Below are positions 46,652 to 56,096 of a stretch of DNA of 64,000 nt, piece after piece; the stretch's first letter is position 1, and each line of letters opens with the position of its first letter. The stretch is from Alteromonas lipotrueae. GTDB lineage: Bacteria; Pseudomonadota; Gammaproteobacteria; Enterobacterales; Alteromonadaceae. The translations under genes were made by a program, and so were the position numbers. The DNA is taken from assembly GCF_019249215.1 (NCBI RefSeq), contig NZ_JAESDI010000008.1, positions 1-64,000 of the forward strand, read 5' to 3'. The notes under the pieces were generated by a model. It was not told the DNA's origin, searched no databases, and saw nothing but the letters and a program-made list of their open reading frames with translations.

Positions 46652-47623
46652 TTATTTAACAAATGGCACTGGTGATTGACAAAATTCTCCGCTCAAATAA
46701 TACAGCACCATTTCCCGGACGTAATCAGCATCAACACTAGCCACCCAAGAAATTCGACTCCCTGCATTCTCACACGGGAAGGTTTGACCAGCATTCGGCG
46801 TCGTTGTACTTACCGCAACCTGACCGGTTTCAATACTTAGCTTGTCTTCTGGCAATGCTAAAATACAGGTAGAAAGAATATCCCATAAAAAATACGTAAA
46901 CTCATAAGATGGAATAGACGTTACCGTAGACGCCCAGAATTGACCAGACAGGTCTGAGACTGGCGTATTTTTTACAGCAAGTTGCTGTAAAAAATCCCAA
47001 CTAACTGGCAAATCGTTGGTGGCATCTAAAGGTACCAATATCAGGTTAACGCCACTATCTACCAGTACTTTGGTGGCTTTAGGATCCCAATATGCATTCC
47101 ATTCTGCAGAGCCGTCATGATCATGCATAGCCACATTACCTTTAACCTTCACGGCACCTCCCATCCACACTGCCTTCCGCACTTTATCGACTAGGTCTGG
47201 ATTTTGGGTAAACGCGGCGGCTAAATTGGTAGCTGGGCCTGTCATTAATACAGTAACTGGCGACGCAGCATTTGTTAACGCACTTTGTATCCATTCATGA
47301 GCGGCCTTGCTTTCCACCTTCACTTCATCGTGAGGGGTACGCAACATCGTAGGTGTAGCATGGCACATTTTAGGCTGAGCGCGCCATTCAGGCGGAAATG
47401 GATTTGGACCAGTTAACTGCCCTACACTCACGGGAATATGGGTATTGCCCGTTAACGTAAGAATTTTGCGAGTACTCAGTAATGCATCATCGGGGTAGCA
47501 GTCGGCTGGCGTAATGGTGACACCTACCACATTTATATTAGGCAAACGCAGCAAAAGTAATAGCGATAATAAATCGTCGATACCACCATCGTGGTCAAAA
47601 ATAACTGGGGTAGTAGAAGACAT
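46652..47623 (-). CDS. nucleoside hydrolase (inosine-uridine preferring family)
   Basis: It cleaves the N-glycosidic bond of nucleosides for salvage. The 323-residue protein has the Ca2+-binding N-terminal motif as DHDGGIDD (residues 10-17), where DTDPGxDD is usual, so the Thr and Pro positions vary but the Asp residues remain. MTGPATNLA near 125 and the C-terminal region with the late Asp are also present. No signal peptide is seen. AAGGGA lies ahead of the ATG. hpt (58.8 kb) would salvage released hypoxanthine, but the two genes are not linked. Confidence 0.85.
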   Translation of the reverse strand: MSSTTPVIFDHDGGIDDLLSLLLLLRLPNINVVGVTITPADCYPDDALLSTRKILTLTGNTHIPVSVGQLTGPNPFPPEWRAQPKMCHATPTMLRTPHDEVKVESKAAHEWIQSALTNAASPVTVLMTGPATNLAAAFTQNPDLVDKVRKAVWMGGAVKVKGNVAMHDHDGSAEWNAYWDPKATKVLVDSGVNLILVPLDATNDLPVSWDFLQQLAVKNTPVSDLSGQFWASTVTSIPSYEFTYFLWDILSTCILALPEDKLSIETGQVAVSTTTPNAGQTFPCENAGSRISWVASVDADYVREMVLYYLSGEFCQSPVPFVK

Positions 47624-47818
47624 AAAAAATCCCTTAAGATAATTATAACGTTTTTTTTACATTGTTCAGTAAAACGCCGTGGCTTTATATTTATTCTTGT
47701 GTAATATGAAGTTAGGTTATCATAAAACCTAATTTTCAAGGGCAATATTCTACTTACAACGCCCTAGTGCAATCGGTATGAATTATGGTTTTTACACATT
47801 CATCGACACCGGAAGATT

Positions 47819-49120
47819 GTGTCTCAAAAAATGGAGAACGAGGACATGGCAGATAACAGTTCACGCTATATTAGTAATCTGACTCGCGATACCTATGCAC
47901 TGATATTAGCTGGAGGACGAGGCTCACGTTTGCATGAACTAACAACATGGCGTGCAAAACCTGCACTCTATTTTGGCGGTAAGTTTAGGATTATTGATTT
48001 CCCGCTGTCGAATTGTATTAATTCAGGCATTAGACGTGTTGGTGTAGTAACCCAATACAAGTCGCATTCATTGATAAGACATTTAGTACGCGGTTGGGGG
48101 CACTTCAAAAAGGAACTTGGCGAGTCAGTAGAAATACTACCCGCTTCTCAGCGATTCTCAGATAGTTGGTACGAAGGTACCGCCGATGCAGTATTCCAAA
48201 ATATCGACATTATTCGAGACGAACTCCCCAAGTACGTAATGATTTTATCTGGCGACCATATCTATCGTATGGATTACGGTACTATGCTAGCTCGTCATGT
48301 TGAAAGTGGCGCTAAAATGACGGTGTCATGTATGTCGGTCCCTATCGAAGAAGCGGCTGGGGCATTTGGCGTGATGTCGGTAGATGAAAATTTCCGTATT
48401 AACGGTTTTGCAGAGAAACCTGAAAACCCTGCTCCATTGCCTGGCGATGATAGCCGATGCCTAGCGTCAATGGGTAACTATGTTTTCGATACTGAGTTTC
48501 TTTTCGAACAATTACGAAGAGACGCTGAAACCTCTGGCTCACAGCGTGATTTTGGTAAAGACATTATTCCGTCAATAATCAAAGATCACCCCGTGTATGC
48601 GTTTGAATTTGAAAGCACCGGTGGTGGCGATGCCTATTGGCGCGATGTAGGTACCATTGATTCATTTTGGGAAGCCAATATGGAGATGGTGGCGCCCGTT
48701 CCACAGCTTAATTTGTACGATCAAAAGTGGCCCATCTGGACCTACCAAGAACAATTGCCACCTGCAAAATTTGTGTGGGAAGACCACGACAGACGCGGTG
48801 AAGCGATTAATTCGGTTGTGTCTGGCGGCTGTATTATTTCTGGTTCAACCCTTCGCGGCACAATTTGCTTCTCGAACGTAAGAGTGCACTCGTACGGGCT
48901 TATAGAAGATGCCGTAATTTTGCCTGATGTTGAAATTATGCGTAATTGTAAGCTAAGAAAAGTGTTGCTTGATAGAGGTTGCGTTATTCCAGAAGGTACC
49001 GTCATCGGCTACAACCATGATGATGATAGAGCACGAGGATTCCGTGTTTCTGAAAAAGGCGTGGTGTTAGTTACACGAGAAATGCTAGGCCAACCTGTTG
49101 GCGGCCTATCCCCGAACTAA
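47819..49120 (+). CDS. glgC: glucose-1-phosphate adenylyltransferase (ADP-glucose pyrophosphorylase)
   Basis: It makes ADP-glucose from glucose-1-phosphate and ATP, the committed step of bacterial glycogen synthesis. The 433-residue protein has [15 protein letters not shown], the substrate motif [21 protein letters not shown], and GFAEKP with the substrate-contacting Lys. A left-handed beta-helix C-terminus follows. GTG 47819 gives the longest form; ATG 47846 (MADNSS) has GGAG nine bases ahead and may be the true start. No other glycogen gene (glgA, glgB, glgX, glgP) lies in the window. Confidence 0.94.
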   Translation: MSQKMENEDMADNSSRYISNLTRDTYALILAGGRGSRLHELTTWRAKPALYFGGKFRIIDFPLSNCINSGIRRVGVVTQYKSHSLIRHLVRGWGHFKKELGESVEILPASQRFSDSWYEGTADAVFQNIDIIRDELPKYVMILSGDHIYRMDYGTMLARHVESGAKMTVSCMSVPIEEAAGAFGVMSVDENFRINGFAEKPENPAPLPGDDSRCLASMGNYVFDTEFLFEQLRRDAETSGSQRDFGKDIIPSIIKDHPVYAFEFESTGGGDAYWRDVGTIDSFWEANMEMVAPVPQLNLYDQKWPIWTYQEQLPPAKFVWEDHDRRGEAINSVVSGGCIISGSTLRGTICFSNVRVHSYGLIEDAVILPDVEIMRNCKLRKVLLDRGCVIPEGTVIGYNHDDDRARGFRVSEKGVVLVTREMLGQPVGGLSPN

Positions 49121-49123
49121 AGG

Positions 49124-49927
49124 TTAGTTATTCCATTTTGAAATGGTGGTTGAAATCAATTCAGCCACTGCTTCTGGGTGTTCTAAAGGGAACATATGCC
49201 CACCATTGAATTCAGTATGATCAATGTTGTTATGTTGAATTAACCTTTCGTACATAGCCGGTCTGCACACCTCGCCATCTTTAGCCGTTACCAGCAAAGC
49301 TGGGCACTTCAACTTGCCTTTATACTTACCTAAATTATGCGGTACATTGCGAAATAGCGATGCTTCAACCTCGGCTTTAAATGTTAGCGATGTCAGCTCA
49401 CCTTTAGTGTGGGTTACATGCTTTACATAATCACGAATACACCGCTTATCCATATTACGAAACAACGCTTTTCCTTGAAAATACGCTTCCATATCAATAT
49501 GAGATGGCCATTGCGTATTTCGCGTTTCAGCTAGCTTTGCTGGGGTTAATTTATTAATTAACGGCGTCTTCTTTGCAAAGCGAAAAAAGTAACTCATGGG
49601 CCCCATCACTAACGGAGGGTCAAGCATGATAAGCCCTCGGAACAAGCTGGGCTCCTCGCAGGCTGCCATGTATGAAATCACCGCACCAAAAGAATGCCCT
49701 ACCGCATAAACACCTCTACTGTCGGTGTTTTCGGCTTTTACGTGTTTAATAAGCTCATTAACTTGATTGCGCCAATTCGCATTTACTGGCAATTGAGGGT
49801 CGTGACCAAACCTGTCGACATGAAGACGGTGAAAATTCTCAGGTAATGAAGAAAAAAGCGCGTTATAACTACCAGCAGGAAATCCATTTGCATGCGCAAA
49901 GTGAAAACTAATATCGGTTTTCGACAA
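49124..49927 (-). CDS. alpha/beta hydrolase
   Basis: A 267-residue alpha/beta-hydrolase. The nucleophile elbow is GHSFGAV (near residue 78) and the late catalytic His is in FNGGHMFPLEHP (near 245). The start is TTG, supported by AAGGAG seven bases upstream. The substrate is unknown. It ends three bases from the glgC stop, so the two genes converge with no space for a terminator. Confidence 0.85.
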   Translation of the reverse strand: MSKTDISFHFAHANGFPAGSYNALFSSLPENFHRLHVDRFGHDPQLPVNANWRNQVNELIKHVKAENTDSRGVYAVGHSFGAVISYMAACEEPSLFRGLIMLDPPLVMGPMSYFFRFAKKTPLINKLTPAKLAETRNTQWPSHIDMEAYFQGKALFRNMDKRCIRDYVKHVTHTKGELTSLTFKAEVEASLFRNVPHNLGKYKGKLKCPALLVTAKDGEVCRPAMYERLIQHNNIDHTEFNGGHMFPLEHPEAVAELISTTISKWNN

Positions 49928-49991
49928 TGAAATACTCCTTCATGAAAAGCGATGTCAAAGCTACAATTAGCAATAGCAAAGAAAGAAAAGT

Positions 49992-50013
49992 AAGGGCTGG
50001 TAAACCAGCCCTT
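49992..50013 (-). terminator. terminator of the MFS transporter gene
   Basis: AAGGGCTGG and CCAGCCCTT form a nine-base perfect stem with a four-base loop. On the minus strand it is followed by a T/C-rich tract. It lies 37 bases beyond the transporter stop. Confidence 0.8.
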
Positions 50014-50049
50014 TATCAAAACAACATGTTATTTATGAAGAAGATAGTA

Positions 50050-51369
50050 CTACAGCCCTCTCGACTCTGCCATCTCCCAATCTTTAACAATTTTAGTACT
50101 GGTCCATAAGAACACGATAATAGAAAGCGCATAAGGCACAATCAAATACAGTAAAGACTGACGAAGGGCTTCAACTTCGCCCAATGAAGGCACTAACGCC
50201 TGGCTAATAATACCGGTAATCGTTGGCCCGCCGCCCAATGCAATTATGTTCAATACAAAGAAAAACAATGCAGTAGACATAGCACGAACATTAATAGGTG
50301 CAAGGGTTTGCGCCATGGCAAAGCTTGGGCCTAAATAGGAACCACTGGTAAACAACAAGAATGTCATTAAGCCTACCGACAACCATAAGTCGTTAACTTG
50401 AAGCGAGAAATACAACGCTGGTACACCTATAATTAGCGCAATAGCAGGTAACAACGCATACGCTTTCTTATTTTGTTTACCCCACCTATCGGCAATATAA
50501 CCACCAAGCCACACGCCTAATGCATAAGCAGAACCATTGATAATACCGAACGCAATAAGCAACTGGGTAATATCTAGCCCTGCAAAGGCACGTACATAAT
50601 AATCGATGATCCAAGTCGAAATGGCGTAGTTACCGAACGAGCCAAAGGAAATACCTAACGCCATGCCCCACCACGTTGGAATCTTCAATAAGGTTTTAAG
50701 TGAAGCTGAAACACTGGGCTTTTCAGCGTCATCCGTTTGTACTGACTCGGTACGTTTTGGCTCTTTCACCGTAAACTTCAGCAATAGTGCTAATATTACA
50801 CCCGGTAAACCCACACTTATCATTACGGTACGCCAATCAGCAGAACCGCCTTGTAAGAAAAATGCAGAAGCAAAGAATGCCAACATCACGCCAAATGGAA
50901 TACCCAATGAGTACACCGCCAATGCGCCCGCACGCTTTTCTTTAGGAAATAGGTCGGAAATAATACTGTGTGAAGGTGGGCTGCCCCCTGCTTCACCAAT
51001 ACCTACACCAATTCTGGCCAGTGCCAGCTGAGTGTAGTTCATGGCAAGCCCTGAGGCGGCGGTAAAGCCACTCCATAGGGTAAGCGAGATAGCAATGATA
51101 TTCACACGACTATACCGATCGGCAAGCCACGCTATAGGGATGCCCACCACAGTATAAAGAATGGCGAAATAAACGCCCTTTAATAAGCCTAACTGTGCGT
51201 CATCTAAACCCAAATCAGCTTTAATGAATGGAGAAAGGATACCTATGATCTGTCTATCAATAAAATTAAATGCATAAACCAGCGTTAGTATCACTAACAC
51301 GTAGTTTCTGTAGGCGCGGGATGTATCCGCTTTCTCTACTGGTGCCGTTTGAACCTGACTATGGGCCAT
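50050..51369 (-). CDS. MFS transporter, spinster-like
   Basis: A 439-residue major facilitator protein with 12 predicted helices. It has LVYAFNFIDRQIIGILSPFIKADLGL at helix 1, the motif-A region GIPIAWLADRYSR, and GIGEAGGSPPSHSIISDLFP at helix 5. This pattern is typical of the bacterial spinster-like group, often annotated as lipid or organic-solute transporters, but the substrate is unproven. AAGGGA precedes the ATG. Confidence 0.85.
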   Translation of the reverse strand: MAHSQVQTAPVEKADTSRAYRNYVLVILTLVYAFNFIDRQIIGILSPFIKADLGLDDAQLGLLKGVYFAILYTVVGIPIAWLADRYSRVNIIAISLTLWSGFTAASGLAMNYTQLALARIGVGIGEAGGSPPSHSIISDLFPKEKRAGALAVYSLGIPFGVMLAFFASAFFLQGGSADWRTVMISVGLPGVILALLLKFTVKEPKRTESVQTDDAEKPSVSASLKTLLKIPTWWGMALGISFGSFGNYAISTWIIDYYVRAFAGLDITQLLIAFGIINGSAYALGVWLGGYIADRWGKQNKKAYALLPAIALIIGVPALYFSLQVNDLWLSVGLMTFLLFTSGSYLGPSFAMAQTLAPINVRAMSTALFFFVLNIIALGGGPTITGIISQALVPSLGEVEALRQSLLYLIVPYALSIIVFLWTSTKIVKDWEMAESRGL

Positions 51370-51539
51370 ATCATTCCCTTTAAATTCAATGAAAACTCAG
51401 TCTACGCGGCAGGTTAAAAGATTGACAACTTATTGTTAGTTATTTGTAAATATAAAAAGGAATGTTAGCCTAGGCTTTCTGTTAGCTTGAGCTTAAGGTA
51501 GGATATCAGCACCCTTACTCATCAGACCAGACAAACAGC

Positions 51540-52355
51540 ATGACGGTAGACGAGCTTTTAACTCTTTCTTCTTTAGAGGCACTTTCTGAAAATCACTGGA
51601 AAGTAGATAACCTCATTATTCCCAGTATTTGGGCGCAAGGGCGTACAGCATTCGGCGGCATCTCAGCAGGCATGGCGTACAGCGCTATTCGTCAAAAAGT
51701 CAGTGACGAACGGGTGCTACGTTCATTCACAACGAACTTTGTGGGCCCCCTTTCGCCAGATACGCCATTTTCGATTGAAGTGACCTTATTGCGTGAGGGC
51801 AAAAACGTATCTCAATATACCGCCCATGCAAAGCAAAATGGGAAAAGTTGCGTGTTCGTGCAAGCCTGCTTTGGTATTGGCAGAAAATCAGGCATTAAGG
51901 TAGAAAACCAAGACACCCATGACATGCCTGCCCCCACCAAAGGTAAATTCATACCACAAATTCCAAAGGTAACCCCTAAGTTTTTACGTCATTTCGATTT
52001 AGCTATCGATAAGGGTGGCATCCCTTTCACCCGTAAAAAGAGCAGTGTTTACCATGGGCACATGCGTTTTAAAAAACCACCCGCGCAGATAACCGATGCA
52101 CACATCATTACCATGATTGATGCTTGGCCGCCCACGCTGTTACAAATGATGAAGTTACCTGCCCCTGCCAGTACCGTTAGTTGGAATCTGGAGTTTATCC
52201 ATCCGCATAAGCAGGTAGACCCTACAGACTGGTTTGCTTACCAAGCACATACCCGTCAGGCAGAAGATGGCTATGGGCATACTGAAGCGACTATTTGGGA
52301 TAAAGACAATGAAGTTATTGCGATCAGTCGCCAAACCGTGGCAATTTTTGACTAA
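51540..52355 (+). CDS. acyl-CoA thioesterase family protein (double hotdog)
   Basis: A 271-residue thioesterase-superfamily protein made of two hotdog halves (TesB-like). WAQGRTAFGGISAGMAYSAI marks the first half, and ATIWDKDNEVIAISRQTVAIF is the typical last strand of acyl-CoA thioesterases. It probably hydrolyses acyl-CoA. A repeat copy (51912-51919) encodes QDTHD in the linker between halves. It is divergent from the MFS gene. Confidence 0.85.
   Translation: MTVDELLTLSSLEALSENHWKVDNLIIPSIWAQGRTAFGGISAGMAYSAIRQKVSDERVLRSFTTNFVGPLSPDTPFSIEVTLLREGKNVSQYTAHAKQNGKSCVFVQACFGIGRKSGIKVENQDTHDMPAPTKGKFIPQIPKVTPKFLRHFDLAIDKGGIPFTRKKSSVYHGHMRFKKPPAQITDAHIITMIDAWPPTLLQMMKLPAPASTVSWNLEFIHPHKQVDPTDWFAYQAHTRQAEDGYGHTEATIWDKDNEVIAISRQTVAIFD
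51909..51922 (+). repeat. GACACCCA repeat copy in the thioesterase gene
   Basis: ACCAAGACACCCATGACAT has the full core and a good downstream flank. It falls in the variable linker between hotdog halves. The frame differs from the phytase and liuD copies (DTH instead of KTP). Confidence 0.5.
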
Positions 52356-52435
52356 TTAGGCAATGAGCATTTAAACAAGGTGCTTGGCAGAGAAGTTTTT
52401 AGCTAAAAGGCACTGAAAAAACGAGAGCATAAAAA

Positions 52436-52462
52436 GGGCGTACTGCATAAAAGAGTACGCCC
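52436..52462. terminator. bidirectional rho-independent terminator
   Basis: GGGCGTACT and AGTACGCCC form a nine-base stem with a nine-base loop, flanked by A5 on the left and T5 on the right. It ends the convergent thioesterase and HDOD genes. Confidence 0.9.
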
Positions 52463-52469
52463 TTTTTCG

Positions 52470-53315
52470 TTAATAAAGCATAAACGCGTTAGGGTTGAAC
52501 AAGGAAATAACTGAAATACACTGCAGGTTAGTAATATCCAATGCATCTTCTAAATCGTCGCGATTTAGCGATAAACTCTCATGTAACTCAGGTTTTAAGT
52601 TATTGTAGCTAGGATAAATTTCTGAATTCACGTTATCTAAAGCCAACACGTATGACAACTGCAAAATCTGCTCTTCAACATCAGAAGTGTTGCTGTTGTC
52701 GCCGTGTATATTTGAAATAGGCTTATAAATTGTTTCAGGGATACCCCACTCTTTGATGATCCCCGCAGACACGTTCGTAAATGTGTACCCCATCACCCCA
52801 GCTTGCAGTTCAGCAGGGCTTACTCTTGCGTTAAACGCCTGACAACGTTTCGCGCTATCTGGCAACATAGCCAATACAACCAACTCACCAATATTATGAA
52901 GTAAGCCCGCAACAAATAAGCGTTCCGGCTCTCTGATATTTCGCATTTCAGCAAAGTATTTTGCTAATAGACCACAAGAAACACTTTGCTCCCAAAATTT
53001 ATCTAAGTCGATAACTTGGCCATCTACCTCTTTGAAAGCTTGGCTAACACCAAAAGCAAGTGCTAGGTCGTAAGTAGAGCGCGTACCTACTACTTGTAGC
53101 GCTTTAGTGATGGTATCTATTTTATTAGGGAAACGGTATAACGCTGAATTTGCCACTCTTAAAAGCTGTGTGGCTAACGAAGGGTCAAAAGAGATGATAT
53201 CAGCGATATCATCAATATTAGATGCTCCGTCATCCATGCAAGCTTTTAAACGCGTCACAGAGTCAGGTAGCACGAACAACGTACTCGCGTTACTAATAAT
53301 ATCTTGTAGGGTCAT
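52470..53315 (-). CDS. HDOD domain protein
   Basis: A 281-residue protein dominated by an HDOD domain (about 15-210), with FDPSLATQLLRVANSALYR and GLLHNIGELVVLAMLP. HDOD proteins are catalytically altered relatives of HD phosphohydrolases that act in signalling, often alongside c-di-GMP systems. The C-terminal 60 residues have no recognised domain. AGGAG lies ten bases ahead of the ATG. The output is unknown. Confidence 0.87.
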   Translation of the reverse strand: MTLQDIISNASTLFVLPDSVTRLKACMDDGASNIDDIADIISFDPSLATQLLRVANSALYRFPNKIDTITKALQVVGTRSTYDLALAFGVSQAFKEVDGQVIDLDKFWEQSVSCGLLAKYFAEMRNIREPERLFVAGLLHNIGELVVLAMLPDSAKRCQAFNARVSPAELQAGVMGYTFTNVSAGIIKEWGIPETIYKPISNIHGDNSNTSDVEEQILQLSYVLALDNVNSEIYPSYNNLKPELHESLSLNRDDLEDALDITNLQCISVISLFNPNAFMLY

Positions 53316-53641
53316 TTAGGTATACGCTCCTGATATAACCTACTCTATTTAGAAGAGGGTATTTCGCAATCAAGCCTTAAAATAAAAACGGTAACTATAA
53401 AACATGATTGGCTTTTTCACTACTAGCTTCATTATAGCGCGATTATTTAGCCTAGCTAATCAGAATTCATTAACTTTCGTATAGTATGCGATAAATTACC
53501 TTACATTTTATTCAGTCCCAATAGGGGTTCCCCCTTAAAAGCAGAAGGTTTTAAGCACTTTTATCCGCGATAGAGTTTCATTTTCTTTATTTCCTGCTGT
53601 GCTACTATTTCGCGCTTTACACATTTAAGCACAGGTAACTA
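53316..53641. other. intergenic region between HDOD and glycosyltransferase genes
   Basis: A 326-bp divergent promoter region, AT-rich. No operator, hairpin or coding signal stood out. Confidence 0.4.
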
Positions 53642-53677
53642 ATGTCAGAGGGAATGTCAGGAGGAATGTCACAAGGC
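53642..53677 (+). repeat. three 12-bp tandem units at the glycosyltransferase start
   Basis: ATGTCAGAGGGA, ATGTCAGGAGGA and ATGTCACAAGGC follow each other in frame. Each contains a start codon, and the first two contain Shine-Dalgarno-like purine runs (GAGGG, AGGAGG). Confidence 0.75.
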
Positions 53678-54967
53678 ATAATGCAGGTTGTAGTCATTGG
53701 CTACGTGTGGCCTGAACCCAATTCCTCCGCCGCTGGTCAAAATATGCTGGCCTTAATTAAACAGTTTCTAAGCTACGGCCATAACGTTACTTTTATGACC
53801 GCGGCAACAGACAGTATTCATAAAGCTGATCTAGATAACCTAGGCGTAAGCAGTGAAGCGGTTGCACTCAATTGCAGTAGCTTTAATGAACGAATTGCCA
53901 AACTATCGCCTGATATCGTTATTTTCGACCGATACATGACCGAAGAGCAATTTTCTTGGCGAGTAAAAGACACATGCCCTTCTGCTATTCGTATTTTAAA
54001 CACCGAAGATTTACACAGTTTGCGGCAAGCCAGACACGACGCCGTTAAAGCACAAGATAAGACACTAAGGGCATCCAAAGAAGCTTCCGGGTCTCCTCTT
54101 TTAGCGCACATAGCCAGTGCCGCGAAAGAGGCCGACTACAATTCGCCTTTGGCTCAGCGGGAAATTGCCGCCATATTACGTTGCGACCTTACTTTGGTCA
54201 TTTCTCGCACCGAGTACGCACTACTTACCGACCATTATCAGGTTCCCAAAAAACAGCTTTATTACCATCCTCTTAATGTAGCGCCAATAAATGATAAATC
54301 ACCAAACTTTGATGAACGCACCGACATTGTCACCATTGGTAATTTTCGTCATGCGCCAAATTGGGATGCAGTATTACAGCTCAAGCAAACCGTTTGGCCT
54401 GCTATAAAAAAGGTGCTCCCTCAAGCAAATTTACATATTTATGGTGCCTATCCGCCCAAAAAAGCCACGCAGTTGCATAACCCCAAGAATGGGTTTTACC
54501 TTGATGGCTGGGCTGAAAATGCACACGATGTTATTGCTAACGCACGGCTGCTCATTGCACCGCTGCGCTTTGGTGCTGGTATTAAAGGTAAAATACTAGA
54601 AGCCATGCGATGTGAAACCCCTACCCTGACAACTTGGGTAGGTGCGGAGGGTATTGCCGAAACAGCACACCATGCTACATGGGGAGGGGCAATTTGCAAT
54701 ACCCCAGAAGAGTTCGCGAAACACGCCGCTAGACTTTACAGCAGCGAAGAGGACTGGTCGTCAGCAAGTAAGTTAGGGCTAACGTTGTTTAACGCTTTTG
54801 AAGGTGCCAAAGAGAATGAAACCTTAAGCGAACGGGTTGCCATTATAGCTACAGATGTAGATGCATATCGCAAGACCTTGTTTCTGCAAGGGCTGCTATG
54901 GCATCAAACCTTGAATGCGAGTAAATACATGTCGCAGTGGATTGAAGCTAAAAACCAAAACTTATAG
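53642..54967 (+). CDS. glycosyltransferase, GT-B fold (family 4-like)
   Basis: A 441-residue glycosyltransferase. The N-terminal Rossmann half has VVVIGYVWPEPNSSAAGQNML, and the C-terminal half has the nucleotide-sugar-binding pattern RFGAGIKGKILEAMRCETPTLTT near 310. Sugar donor and acceptor are unknown, and no polysaccharide cluster is adjacent. The start is ambiguous: ATG codons occur at 53642, 53654, 53666 and 53681. The first three sit in a 12-bp tandem repeat, each unit carrying ATG plus purine-rich sequence. MQVVVIGYV at 53681 best fits the fold. The 3' end overlaps the convergent sufE gene by six bases. Confidence 0.82.
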   Translation: MSEGMSGGMSQGIMQVVVIGYVWPEPNSSAAGQNMLALIKQFLSYGHNVTFMTAATDSIHKADLDNLGVSSEAVALNCSSFNERIAKLSPDIVIFDRYMTEEQFSWRVKDTCPSAIRILNTEDLHSLRQARHDAVKAQDKTLRASKEASGSPLLAHIASAAKEADYNSPLAQREIAAILRCDLTLVISRTEYALLTDHYQVPKKQLYYHPLNVAPINDKSPNFDERTDIVTIGNFRHAPNWDAVLQLKQTVWPAIKKVLPQANLHIYGAYPPKKATQLHNPKNGFYLDGWAENAHDVIANARLLIAPLRFGAGIKGKILEAMRCETPTLTTWVGAEGIAETAHHATWGGAICNTPEEFAKHAARLYSSEEDWSSASKLGLTLFNAFEGAKENETLSERVAIIATDVDAYRKTLFLQGLLWHQTLNASKYMSQWIEAKNQNL

Positions 54968-55366
54968 CGTATTTAAGCGGCGCAATACACTTAAAATACC
55001 ATTGCCTCTAGACTGGCTTAAATGGCGCTGCAAATTACACGCGTTCATGTATTGCTCAAAATCGTACGCCTTTCTTTGTTCATCTGAAAGGCTATTTGCT
55101 TTTTCTAGTAGTACCGCCAGCACGCCGCGAATAATTTTACTGGGTGAGTAAGCCGCAATTACAAGGTCGCCCGTGTTTTGTGCAGGCGTACACGCTACCC
55201 ATACTTTACTTTCACAACCCGGTACCAATGAGTCTTCAGTGCGTGCCGACTCTGGTAAAGCCAACAGCTGCTTGCCAGCCAGCATAATGGCGCGAGTGGC
55301 GCCATCCCACCCTTTTGCCGCAGCCACGGTTTGCCCTAGCGGCAACAGTTGCGTAAATTCTGTCAT
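54962..55366 (-). CDS. sufE: SufE family cysteine desulfurase sulfur acceptor
   Basis: A 134-residue SufE/CsdE-type protein that accepts persulfide sulfur from a cysteine desulfurase for Fe-S cluster or related sulfur transfer. The acceptor is Cys51 in LVPGCESKVW, followed by YSPSKIIRGVLAVLLE and the conserved C-terminal helix. Whether it partners SufS or CsdA cannot be told, since neither gene is here. Confidence 0.88.
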   Translation of the reverse strand: MTEFTQLLPLGQTVAAAKGWDGATRAIMLAGKQLLALPESARTEDSLVPGCESKVWVACTPAQNTGDLVIAAYSPSKIIRGVLAVLLEKANSLSDEQRKAYDFEQYMNACNLQRHLSQSRGNGILSVLRRLNTL

Positions 55367-55426
55367 CGTTGTGGGGTTACAGCGTTGTAATTCATATCAA
55401 CATCTTCAGAAAGCTGAGTCCAACAG

Positions 55427-55831
55427 CTAGGCACTAGCATCTGCGCTAAATTCGGCGCTTAGCTCTTCTGCTGTCATTACTAAGTTTTCGGCATCGGCAG
55501 AAGTAGGAAACATTACCAATTCCACCCCATTTTTAGTGAGGCCAGGTAACCAAGTCTCGGTAAACTCATTAAACGGCACTGCCACGCAAGTACCCGTAAT
55601 GTGGTTGTCGTCTAACCATGCCTGCGCTAAGTTTTTGTGAGGAAATACTGGCAATCGAGTAATGTCGTTGTCTTCCAGCATGACAAAGCCTTCTGTACCT
55701 TGGATTAGCCAAATTTCTTTCGCTTTGGGTACGTAGCTGATCACTAGCATTTGTCGGTCTTCAGCAGACAAACTTTTCGCTTGTGCTAGCACAGTATCGT
55801 TTAGTGTCGCGGTTACAGTATCTGGAAACAC
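55427..55831 (-). CDS. DUF2750 domain protein
   Basis: A 134-residue acidic protein that resembles the DUF2750 family, of unknown function. It shows a central EIWLIQGTEGFVMLEDND and LPVFPHKNLAQAWLDD, the typical pattern. The start is GTG with AAGG upstream. It lies 60 bases before sufE on the same strand and may be co-transcribed with it. Confidence 0.75.
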   Translation of the reverse strand: MFPDTVTATLNDTVLAQAKSLSAEDRQMLVISYVPKAKEIWLIQGTEGFVMLEDNDITRLPVFPHKNLAQAWLDDNHITGTCVAVPFNEFTETWLPGLTKNGVELVMFPTSADAENLVMTAEELSAEFSADASA

Positions 55832-56096
55832 AAAAAATTACCTTATAGTTAAGAGGCGCCAAGTATACCCTTTGCAAGCAGCCCCGCCAAATACCAAAGT
55901 CTCTTTAATCTTATAAATTCAAGTTGAAAACATCTCCTGCGACTAATATTATTGCGAGCAAATATATGTCACCTTATCTTGAGTTTTAAGCTGGGTTTCA
56001 TAATGCACTCCACATGCTTCTTGTACATTAGCAATCTATATTCACGGTAGTAAATTACATCTGCCTTTTATTAAAAAACGCAAAGCTTAAAACTTC

